Source of the DNA: an uncultured Thermoanaerobaculia bacterium
GTDB lineage: Bacteria; Acidobacteriota; Thermoanaerobaculia; Multivoradales; Multivoraceae
NCBI GenBank assembly: GCA_951812325.1
Contig: OX638294.1
Span: forward strand, 4,316,859 to 4,380,858
Length of the DNA stretch: 64,000 bases
Direction: 5' to 3'
Below the pieces are notes generated by a model that made no database searches, was not told the origin of the DNA, and saw only the letters and a list, made by a program, of their open reading frames with translations. Below are positions 9,511 to 16,583 of the stretch, one piece after another. Numbering within the stretch: the stretch's first letter is position 1; each line of letters opens with the position of its first letter. Position numbers and translations under genes: made by a program.

Positions 9511-10416
9511 ATGGATGAACCGGTGACGTTGAAAGCTGCCGCTGGGCCGGTCGCGGCGGTCGAGTCGCCGCCCGCGCGGGGGTCGAGCCCCGGTCGCGGG
9601 GCCGGAGGGACGTTCGAGTGGTCGCCGAAGGACTTCGAGACCGTGCCCCACTCCAAGATCCACCGACTGCGTTGCCGGGAGATCGAAGACGCGCTCGAGA
9701 TCTGGCTGGAGGACCGGGAGGCCTACGTTGGCGGCGACCAGAACGTGTACTACGACGAAGGCGATCTCGACAAGGTTCTGGCGCCCGACGTGTTCGTGGT
9801 CTTCGGCGTGTCGAAACGGCTACGGATCAACTACCGGATCTGGGTCGAGGGGCCGCCCCCGTGCTTCGTGCTCGAGGTCCTGTCTCCGTCCACGCGGCGG
9901 CGCGACCTGGTGGACAAGAAGGCGATCTACGAGCGCATGGGAGTGCGGGAGTACTTCGTGTTCGAGGGGGCCGATGACGAGGGACGCGTCCGCGGCAGGC
10001 CGATCGACCCGGCGCTTCAGGGTTTCCGATTGCGTGCCGGCGGGCCGGATGGCCGCGGAACCGCACGGTATGAGCCGATCACTGCCTGGTCCCGGGCGGA
10101 ACGTCCATCCGGGGAAGTCACGGTCGGCTACACGAGCGAAGTCCTGGGCCTGGGCGTGACGCTCAGGTCCGACTGCGAGGGAGTGCGCTTCCTCGATGCG
10201 GAATCGGGGAGCTTCCTGCCGACGGCGGAAGAAGCCCGGCTGCTGGTGGAGAACCGGGCCGCGGAGGAACGCGCCCGCGCGGATGTAGAACACGCCCGCG
10301 CCGCGGAGGAACGCGCCCGTGCCGATGCAGAACGCGCAGCGCGAACGGCCGCGGAGGCCCGGATTGCCGAACTGGAACGTCTGCTGGCGGTTCAGGACGG
10401 TCGCGGCCGACCGTAG
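9511..10416 (+). CDS. Uma2-family (PD-(D/E)xK-like) protein
   Basis: A 301-residue protein of the Uma2/DUF820 family. The restriction-endonuclease-like core is visible: APDVFVVFGV (acidic residue), FVLEVLSPSTRRRD (the E-x-V strand) and DLVDKKAIYERMGVREYFV (the lysine helix). An Ala/Glu/Arg-rich coiled coil (RAAEERARAD repeats) ends the protein. Uma2 proteins occur in many copies in bacteria with large genomes and are presumed nucleases, but their cellular role is not established. I use the ATG at 9511, preceded by AAGGCGGAG, rather than an upstream in-frame codon. The upstream neighbour is the DUF4143 ATPase. Confidence 0.87.
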   Translation: MDEPVTLKAAAGPVAAVESPPARGSSPGRGAGGTFEWSPKDFETVPHSKIHRLRCREIEDALEIWLEDREAYVGGDQNVYYDEGDLDKVLAPDVFVVFGVSKRLRINYRIWVEGPPPCFVLEVLSPSTRRRDLVDKKAIYERMGVREYFVFEGADDEGRVRGRPIDPALQGFRLRAGGPDGRGTARYEPITAWSRAERPSGEVTVGYTSEVLGLGVTLRSDCEGVRFLDAESGSFLPTAEEARLLVENRAAEERARADVEHARAAEERARADAERAARTAAEARIAELERLLAVQDGRGRP

Positions 10417-10689
10417 CCGGTAGCCGAGTCCCGGCGCCGACACCGCAGGTCCGGCCGTGCATTGTCATGCGCCGAGGGGCCACCTGCGCCGTCACCCGAC
10501 GGCGATGCGAACTCCTCCGGGCGGCTGGGCTGATTGGATAGTTGTGTCGTCAATCAGCCCGGAACGCCTGCAACTGGACAGGGGCGGGGCCCCTGGGTCC
10601 GAGTGCGGGCGACGGGGCGCGGGAACGACTTGGCGGCGAAGCTGTGCGAGCTCGGCTCAGGTCGCGGCCCTGGAAGAGGGCACGGGCTG
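10417..10689 (+). other. Intergenic region with hairpin copy 2
   Basis: I see no gene here. It holds the second 9-16-9 hairpin (10527-10560) and several short GC-rich inverted repeats without T-runs. It separates the plus-strand Uma2 gene from a long minus-strand cluster. Confidence 0.6.
10527..10560 (+). repeat. Hairpin element, copy 2 (9-16-9 geometry)
   Basis: A perfect 9-bp stem, GGGCTGATT (10527-10535) with AATCAGCCC (10552-10560), closes the loop GGATAGTTGTGTCGTC. The loop shares 11 of 16 positions with copy 1 at 8156-8189 (GGATAG, then GTGT). Stem differences are paired changes such as G-C to T-A. Both copies read in the same direction and bracket the DUF4143-Uma2 pair. Confidence 0.75.
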
Positions 10690-10770
10690 TTAGGTGATCC
10701 GCAGTTCGGTCTCGTGGACGAACACCTCGCCGGCGGCCGGTTCGCAGGCCGCGATGTCGTCAAACCCTCG
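10690..10770 (-). pseudogene. In-frame tail behind the VWFA stop; partial duplicate of its C-terminus
   Basis: Directly after the TAG stop of the VWFA gene the same frame runs on for 26 codons to a TAA. Its peptide AAGEVFVHETELRI parallels an internal segment of the VWFA protein, LPGDLFVFQTDLRI (coded near 10871-10925), and the DNA is also similar. This looks like the end of a deleted tandem VWFA copy, or a tail cut off by an amber mutation. Translation would need stop-codon readthrough. Confidence 0.5.
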
Positions 10771-12321
10771 CTACCTCGTTTCGACGCTCGTTTCGATGTC
10801 GCCTCTCGACGACAGGAGTTCGCCGGTGAGCGGGTCGTAGACCGCCGCTACATAGCGGTGCTTGCGCTTGCGGATCCGAAGATCCGTCTGGAAGACGAAC
10901 AGGTCGCCCGGCAGCGGCTCCTCAGGGACGACCACCTTGAGCTTCGCGACCGGCGGCGCCGCCATGTCCCCGAACCTGTCCATCAGTCTCAGCCGGAACT
11001 CCAGCTCGTTCATCCAGTGGCCGTTTACCTGGAGCAGCTCCACGTCGTCGAGAGGAATCGTCACCTTCATCGGGACGAAGAGCTGCCGGAAGCCGGCCTT
11101 GCGCGGGGCGCCGAAGCTCACCTCGAGGGAATCGGCCCCGGGTGAGCCGCCGAGAAGGAGGGCGCCCTCGACCAGCATGGAGACCTCTGCCGCCCTGGAC
11201 ATGTCCAGGTAGTTCTCCCGGGTGCGCACTCTCAGGTCGCGGTGTCCGGGCAGGCGGACTCTGATCGCGTGAAGTCGGTCGTCTTCGCTACGGGGAGGTT
11301 CGAACCCGAGCCAGTAGTAGGAACGGGTGTCCTCCACGGTCTCGGCGAGCGCCTTGTTGCTGAAGGAGTTGATCATCGGGAGGCCTCCGGTCTCGTCGGC
11401 CAGGAACCTGAGGACGTCGTGGAACCGGCGCTCGGACTCCATCCACATTGCGTACTCGCCTCCCGTGCCGAAGTCGCTGATGGGAAGATCCGGGCCGCGG
11501 AGGCCGGGCAGGTCGATCGGGTAGAGGCTGTAGCCGACCAGGTTCGCGGCGCTGACCAGAGGCCCATAGAGTCGGTCCAGCGTTACGCCGGCAGACGCCG
11601 CCGCGAACGACGACCTGAAGTCCCAGGAGTCGGACACGGTGGCCCACCCTTCGATCAGCAGCAGCATGACCTTCCGGCCGGGTGCGTTGGCGAAACTGCG
11701 TACGACGCCCGCGGCGGCCATGACCGATCGTCGGGTCTTGTCGTCCCTGTCGGCGCCCATGCCGTACGCGTACAGGTGGCCGCGCGCCTCGCGCCTCCTG
11801 GCCTGGCGCACCGCGTCTTCAATCCGGTCAGGCGAACTGGTCCAGTCCGTGATCAGGGTGAGGTCGCGGCCGTCGTAAGCCACGAGCGCCACCCGGTCGG
11901 CCGGTCCGAGCTGGTCCAGATCCTGTGCAAGACGCGTGAGCACCCGGTTTCGGCGTTGCTTGATGGCGAACAGATCGTCGACGAAGATGAGGTAGTTCGT
12001 GCCGGCCGGTTCGTCGGCCGTCAACGAGGGCACGTTGTCGACCCCTGCGTCGGTCGGGGCCAGCGCCCGCCCGTCGTCGATCTCGGTGAAGTAGTCGATC
12101 CGCTCGGGTACGCCGTCCACGAGGAGTTCGAAGTCACCAGGCTGGAGTCCCGTGATCCGGTTCCCCTGCCTGTCGGTGACGACGACTTCCACATTCACTA
12201 CGCGGACGTCGATCACGTCGGAGAACAGGTCCGGCAGGGGATTCTCCTGTCCCCGGACGGGGACGGTTGCGACGCAGAAGGTGACAGCGGCCGCTGAACC
12301 CAGCCTCATCGAAAGCCTCAT
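10771..12321 (-). CDS. Secreted VWFA-related domain protein
   Basis: A 516-residue protein of the acidobacterial VWFA-related family. It has a signal peptide (about 1-25, ending VPVRGQ) and a short N-terminal beta module (VVNVEVVVTDRQGNRITGLQPGDFELL). A von Willebrand A-like domain follows (about 90-330), with a FVDDLF strand where the metal-binding DxSxS motif would be, so the site is degenerate. The C-terminal beta domain is at about 330-510. The role is unknown; the family is typically extracytoplasmic. AAGGGAG precedes the ATG. It is the last gene of the minus-strand cluster and has a paralogue at 56461-58248. An in-frame remnant follows its stop. Confidence 0.88.
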   Translation of the reverse strand: MRLSMRLGSAAAVTFCVATVPVRGQENPLPDLFSDVIDVRVVNVEVVVTDRQGNRITGLQPGDFELLVDGVPERIDYFTEIDDGRALAPTDAGVDNVPSLTADEPAGTNYLIFVDDLFAIKQRRNRVLTRLAQDLDQLGPADRVALVAYDGRDLTLITDWTSSPDRIEDAVRQARRREARGHLYAYGMGADRDDKTRRSVMAAAGVVRSFANAPGRKVMLLLIEGWATVSDSWDFRSSFAAASAGVTLDRLYGPLVSAANLVGYSLYPIDLPGLRGPDLPISDFGTGGEYAMWMESERRFHDVLRFLADETGGLPMINSFSNKALAETVEDTRSYYWLGFEPPRSEDDRLHAIRVRLPGHRDLRVRTRENYLDMSRAAEVSMLVEGALLLGGSPGADSLEVSFGAPRKAGFRQLFVPMKVTIPLDDVELLQVNGHWMNELEFRLRLMDRFGDMAAPPVAKLKVVVPEEPLPGDLFVFQTDLRIRKRKHRYVAAVYDPLTGELLSSRGDIETSVETR

Positions 12322-12401
12322 CGAATCTCCCTTGGTGTCTCGTGGGTAAGGACAGTGTGCTTCAGCAGCAACAGGCGTGCCAAGGTCGTCCTCCCTGAAC
12401 C

Positions 12402-13697
12402 CTAGCGCTTGAGCCGCTCGAGTTTATCGCGCAGGCGACCGGCGTCGGGACGGGACGTCTCTTCGGCCAGCTCCAGTGCCTTTTCGAGTTGTCTGGCTGC
12501 CGGGTCGTCGAGTCCTGAGGCGGCCATCGCTTCGGCCACGTTCTCGAGGAGCTGAATCAGAGCGCCACGGGTCGAGGGGTCCCGGGGGCGCGCGCCGTAG
12601 GCGCGGTCCAGTGTCTCCACGGTCCGAACGACATCGCCTCGCTCCGCGCTGATCAGGGCGATGAGGAGCATCATGTTCACGTCGCCGGTGTCCAGTCCGA
12701 GTGCCTCTTCGGCCATCGCCAGGGCGCCGTTCTGATCCCCGCTCCGGAAGAGGCCCCGGGCCAGGAACGCGGCGACGCCTTCGAGTTCCGGGTGCAGGTC
12801 CCAGGCGCGGCGGGCCGCCGCGAGCGAGGCCGGCTGGTTGCCCGAGGCTGCGAGCACTTCCGCCAGGGCGAAGTGGAGTTCGGGTCTGGAGGCGTCGACT
12901 TCGATGCCGGCCTGAAGCTCGCGGCGCGCGAGGTCGAGTTCGCCGTGGACGCGGTGGGCGTTCGCGCGCCGCAGATAGCTGCGGACATCCAGTGCGAGGT
13001 CGTGGACGCTGGAGCGGACGGGATCGTTGCGGTAGTTGATGCGGCCCAGAGAGCGTGCAGCGGCAGCGATCTCCTGCGCCCGGCGCCGCTCGCCGGTGCG
13101 GGCAAGGGCCTGGGCAAGGGTGACCGCGAAGGAGCGGTTCTCGGGTGCCAGGTCGCGGGCCCGGGACAGGTGACGGATGGCGCTGGCGGAGTCGCCCGCG
13201 CCGAGGGCCAGCCGGCCGAGCCCGGCGTGGGCGTGGGCGTTCGCCGGCATGAGCCGCATTGCCTGTTCGTAGTGGCGGGCGGCTTCGTCGAACTGCCCGG
13301 TGCGCTCGAGGGCTTCCGCGGAGCGGACGTGGGCGGGTGCGTAGTCGGGGTCGAGATCGATGGCGGCCTGGTAGAGCGGCAGGCTGTCGGCGGCGGAGCG
13401 CTCGTCGATCAGGGCGGCGAGCAGGTAGGGCCAGCGGAAGGTCCGGGGCGACAGCTCGTGGGCTCGGCCGTAGGCGGCAATCGCCTCGTCGGTGAAGGTG
13501 TGCGCTTCGAGCGCCATGCCGTAGCGGCCCCAGGCGTCGCCGCTGCGGGCGTTGGCGCGGAGGTCGGCCTGGAGGGTTGTGAGTCGCTGGCGGACGGCGG
13601 GCTCGGCGCCGTCGAGTTGGGGGACGGGGATCTGCTGGGCGGGGAGGGTGGTGGCGGTGGCCGCGGCCAGCAGGAGAGTCAGTGAGCGGCGGCTCAC
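12402..13697 (-). CDS. Secreted tetratricopeptide-repeat protein
   Basis: A 431-residue exported protein with a signal peptide (about 1-20, MSRRSLTLLLAAAT, ending LPAQ) followed by about ten TPR-like helical repeats (for example AHVRSAEALERTGQFDEAA and AHAGLGRLALGAGDSASAI). It starts with GTG inside the stop of the FG-GAP gene (GTGA overlap), so the two are co-translated. FG-GAP/UnbV plus TPR pairs recur in Acidobacteriota and relatives; their joint function is not established. TPR arrays usually bind partner proteins, here probably in the periplasm. A broken copy of the same pair lies at 45.7-47.2 kb. Confidence 0.87.
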   Translation of the reverse strand: MSRRSLTLLLAAATATTLPAQQIPVPQLDGAEPAVRQRLTTLQADLRANARSGDAWGRYGMALEAHTFTDEAIAAYGRAHELSPRTFRWPYLLAALIDERSAADSLPLYQAAIDLDPDYAPAHVRSAEALERTGQFDEAARHYEQAMRLMPANAHAHAGLGRLALGAGDSASAIRHLSRARDLAPENRSFAVTLAQALARTGERRRAQEIAAAARSLGRINYRNDPVRSSVHDLALDVRSYLRRANAHRVHGELDLARRELQAGIEVDASRPELHFALAEVLAASGNQPASLAAARRAWDLHPELEGVAAFLARGLFRSGDQNGALAMAEEALGLDTGDVNMMLLIALISAERGDVVRTVETLDRAYGARPRDPSTRGALIQLLENVAEAMAASGLDDPAARQLEKALELAEETSRPDAGRLRDKLERLKR

Positions 13698-15484
13698 GGC
13701 GGGCGCCCTTCGCCGCGGATGAGTTCGACAACCTGGTTGGCGGCGGCGCCGGCGAAAGTCTCGACGAGGCCGTCGGGCCAGACGACGTCGAAGCTCGCGA
13801 CGGCGTCGGCGGCGCCGAGGCCGATGTGAGCCGTTGCCGGTCCGGTGGAGAGGTAGCCGCCGGAGGACAGGACGTGGAGCAGGCGGGCGCCGCTCGCGGT
13901 GCGGACGGTCATCCGGGCGCCGATCGCTTCGCGGTTGAGGCGCGGGTCGACGGCGCGGATCCGGAGCCAGTTGGCCCCGGGGCGCGGCGAAACGGCGTTG
14001 TCGATCGTCAGGTTGCGCAGCACCTGGGGAGGCCCGTCCAGGTTGGCGATCACCACGTCGAGGTCGCCGTCGCGGTCCAGGTCGGCGGGAACGAGTGCCC
14101 GACTGAGGCCGAGCTCGGTCCAGGGAGGCTCGGAGGAAGCGTCGGTGAAGCGACCGCCCTGGTTGATCAGAAGAAGGTTGGGCTCGACGTAGTCGGCCCG
14201 GACTGCGGGCGGGCTGCCAACGGATCCAGGGGTGGTCGCGGTCCCTGGGATGGCCGTGGCTTCAGGGTTGTCCGCGGTCCCAGGGTCCCCCGGCGGCGCG
14301 AGTGCGGACGGCCGCCGTTTGACGGCTCCGTTGGCGACGGCGAGGTCCAGGTCGCCGTCGTTGTCGGCGTCGAAGAAGGCGGCGCCGAAGCCGGTCAGGT
14401 CGAGACTCGCGGCGCCAAGATCGGATTCGATCGTCGCGTCTTCGAAACCGGGCAGCATGAGGTTCCGGTAGTAGGTGTTCGTCTCGGTGATCAGGTGGGT
14501 GACGAACAGATCGAGGTCCAGGTCGAGGTCGGCGTCTCCCGCGGCGATCCCCATTCCGGCTTCGCTGTTGCCCCAGCGGTTGAAGGCCGCCCCCTGAAGG
14601 ACGGCGTCGTCGATGAAACGGCCTCCGCCCTCGTGGATCCAGAGGTTGTTCGGGTCGGCGTCGTTGGCGACGTAGATGTCGACCTCGCCGTCATGGTCGA
14701 AGTCGGCGGCGATGACGCCGAGCCCGGCGTCCTCGACCGCCGTGATCCCGGCGGCAGCGCTCACGTCCTCGAAACCGCGCCCTCCCAGGTTGTGCAGCAG
14801 CACGTCGCTCACTCCCTCGAACTCGGTCGGTCCGCAGAAGTCGCGGCGGCCGCCGTGCTGCGAGCAGACCCGCTCGGGATCGAAGGCGACGTAGCGGGCG
14901 ACGTAGATGTCGAGGTAGCCGTCGCGGTCGTAGTCGAGCAGCGCGGCCGAGGAGGACCAGCCGGGGGTCGCCGCATTCCAGGCCTCGGTGCGGTCCGCGA
15001 AGACGCCCGTGCCGTCGTTGAGCAGCAGCCGGTCCGTGCCGACGCGGGTCAGGTAGATATCGAGGTCGCCGTCGTTGTCGAGGTCGCCGGCGGCGGCGCC
15101 CATGCCGTCTCCTGCAAGTCCGGCGGCTTGCGTCGCGTTGGTGAAGCGGCCGTCGTCCTGCTGGAGGTAGAAGCGATTGCCGCCGGCTGCCGGGGAGACG
15201 ACGAAGAGGTCGAGGTCGCCGTCGCCGTTCGCGTCGAACACGGCCAGACCGCCGCCCATCACCGCGGGCATCGGGTACGTCGAGTCCGTGCCGCTCGGCA
15301 GGAGGAAGTCGATGCCGATATCGGCCGTCACGTCGACGAAACGGACGCTCCGGCCGGCGGCCGGGTCCCTTTCGACGGAGGCGTCGGGTTGCTGCGTTTC
15401 GGTGTCCGGCGCCGGCGAGCAACCGGTCGCCAAAACGCCGAGAAGCCCGATCCGCAGCCAAGAATCCTGGCCTGGCGCCCGCAT
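13694..15484 (-). CDS. FG-GAP / ASPIC-UnbV (CRTAC1-like) secreted protein
   Basis: About 596 residues. An N-terminal hydrophobic segment ending GVLATGC suggests a lipoprotein. Several FG-GAP/VCBS calcium-binding beta-propeller repeats follow (FDANGDGDLDLFV, GDLDNDGDLDIYL, LDYDRDGYLDIYV, ADFDHDGEVDIYV, FDADNDGDLDLAV, ADLDRDGDLDVVI), and then a C-terminal ASPIC/UnbV domain (GANWLRIRAVDPRLNREAIGA). An in-frame GTG at 15502 could add six residues; the ATG at 15484 sits directly before the signal. It is coupled to the downstream TPR gene by a 4-base overlap. Expected to be cell-surface or periplasmic with an unknown ligand. Confidence 0.9.
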   Translation of the reverse strand: MRAPGQDSWLRIGLLGVLATGCSPAPDTETQQPDASVERDPAAGRSVRFVDVTADIGIDFLLPSGTDSTYPMPAVMGGGLAVFDANGDGDLDLFVVSPAAGGNRFYLQQDDGRFTNATQAAGLAGDGMGAAAGDLDNDGDLDIYLTRVGTDRLLLNDGTGVFADRTEAWNAATPGWSSSAALLDYDRDGYLDIYVARYVAFDPERVCSQHGGRRDFCGPTEFEGVSDVLLHNLGGRGFEDVSAAAGITAVEDAGLGVIAADFDHDGEVDIYVANDADPNNLWIHEGGGRFIDDAVLQGAAFNRWGNSEAGMGIAAGDADLDLDLDLFVTHLITETNTYYRNLMLPGFEDATIESDLGAASLDLTGFGAAFFDADNDGDLDLAVANGAVKRRPSALAPPGDPGTADNPEATAIPGTATTPGSVGSPPAVRADYVEPNLLLINQGGRFTDASSEPPWTELGLSRALVPADLDRDGDLDVVIANLDGPPQVLRNLTIDNAVSPRPGANWLRIRAVDPRLNREAIGARMTVRTASGARLLHVLSSGGYLSTGPATAHIGLGAADAVASFDVVWPDGLVETFAGAAANQVVELIRGEGRPP

Positions 15485-15562
15485 CGCCCGATTCTGTCTC
15501 ACTGCGGGCGCCGGTTTGTGACTTCGACGACCGCCGTCAGGCGTCGCGGGGAAAGTCGTCGT

Positions 15563-15967
15563 CTATTGCCAGGCCCCCTGAATGCCGCCGACGATCGCGA
15601 ATCCGATCGTCAGGTGAGCTGCGTTGATCAGCCAGAGCTTGAGCGAACGCTGCTCATGCAGGTAGTTCACTCCCATCATCACCGAGGCGATCCCGAGGCC
15701 GAGAAGCAGACCGACGTGGATTCCGTCCATGTAGCCGCCGTCCATGTCCATCAGCAGCATGCCGACGACGATCGCGGCGATCAACTCGAGGACGAACGTG
15801 CCGCCCATCGTCTTGACCATGTTCACTTCGGGCGGATTCTCCAGGTCGATCCCCTGTTCGGCGGCCCACGCCTTGCCGAGGAGGACGGAGTACCAGAGAG
15901 CGCCGAAAGCGTAGAAGGCGGCGGCGGACACGATCACGGCAAGCCAGTTCAGGTCGGCGAGATGCAT
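15563..15967 (-). CDS. DUF1761 small membrane protein
   Basis: A 134-residue protein with four predicted membrane helices (about 8-28, 52-75, 82-100, 112-130). It has the family feature FGALWYSVLLGKAW, in which an aromatic Trp-Tyr follows the first helix. DUF1761 proteins are small inner-membrane proteins of unknown function. The start is set by AGAAAGGAG upstream of the ATG at 15967; the frame runs on further upstream without a plausible start. It lies between the FG-GAP gene and an unrecognised gene on the same strand. Confidence 0.88.
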   Translation of the reverse strand: MHLADLNWLAVIVSAAAFYAFGALWYSVLLGKAWAAEQGIDLENPPEVNMVKTMGGTFVLELIAAIVVGMLLMDMDGGYMDGIHVGLLLGLGIASVMMGVNYLHEQRSLKLWLINAAHLTIGFAIVGGIQGAWQ

Positions 15968-16041
15968 GTGCAAACTCCTTTCTGCCGTTGTTGGTGATCC
16001 ACCAGTGTAGCGCCTCGATCCTGCCCGGCAACCCGGTCGGC

Positions 16042-16512
16042 TCACTCCTCCGGCGCACCGAAGTGCTCGATCATGTAGGCGTCCCAGGGGCCTGCGAGGA
16101 AGTCCAGGAAGACCTCGTTGACCAGCTTGACGGCCCGCGTGGCGGCGTACTCGAAGTCGTCGTCGAGGCAGCGCACCTCGATCGACACGGCGCCGGCGCG
16201 GTTCCGGCAACCGGCGTTCGCTTTCCCCGGATCGAGGCGACGGTGCTCCGGCAGATCCTCGCGACTGCGCCCCGCCACGTAGGCCCGAAGCGCCCGGTCC
16301 ATCTCCGACGGATAGGGAACCCCGGGCAACAGATCGACGAACACCAACGCCCTGCGCCGCTGGTCGAACCGCAACCGATGCGGTTCCTGCGCATGCCACA
16401 GAAACCGGCACTCCAGGTTGCCGTTCCGGTCCACGCTTGCCCCGAATCCTCGAAAGATCCCCCGATCGGCGTACGTCTGCAGGCAGCCAAGCACCGTCTC
16501 GCGCGGGATCAT
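16042..16512 (-). CDS. Unrecognised 156-residue protein
   Basis: I do not recognise this protein. It starts MIPRETVLGCLQTYADRG and has no signal peptide or membrane helix. It has four cysteines (residues 10, 35, 102, 115), a basic centre, and an alpha-helical acidic end with VNEVFLDFLAGPWDAYM. The ATG at 16512 has no clear ribosome binding site; an in-frame TTG further upstream is possible. It lies 71 bases behind the exported TPP enzyme on the same strand and is probably co-transcribed with it. Base composition matches its neighbours. It is likely cytoplasmic. Confidence 0.65.
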   Translation of the reverse strand: MIPRETVLGCLQTYADRGIFRGFGASVDRNGNLECRFLWHAQEPHRLRFDQRRRALVFVDLLPGVPYPSEMDRALRAYVAGRSREDLPEHRRLDPGKANAGCRNRAGAVSIEVRCLDDDFEYAATRAVKLVNEVFLDFLAGPWDAYMIEHFGAPEE

Positions 16513-16583
16513 CTGCAGACCGTACCCAAAGCCGGGTGCAGGTCCCTCGCCTCGGCCCTTGAGCAAGCGGGTGCGCCCCGGAC

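Noticed and set aside
8156..10560. The hairpin pair as integron attC sites
   Set aside because: The core GTTRRRY and inverse core RYYYAAC boxes are not placed as in attC, unpaired bulged bases are missing, and no integrase is seen.
13682..15997. A 771-codon plus-strand frame opposite the FG-GAP and DUF1761 genes
   Set aside because: Its repetitive Val/Gly/Asp text is the reverse reading of calcium-binding repeats; the minus-strand proteins have family motifs.
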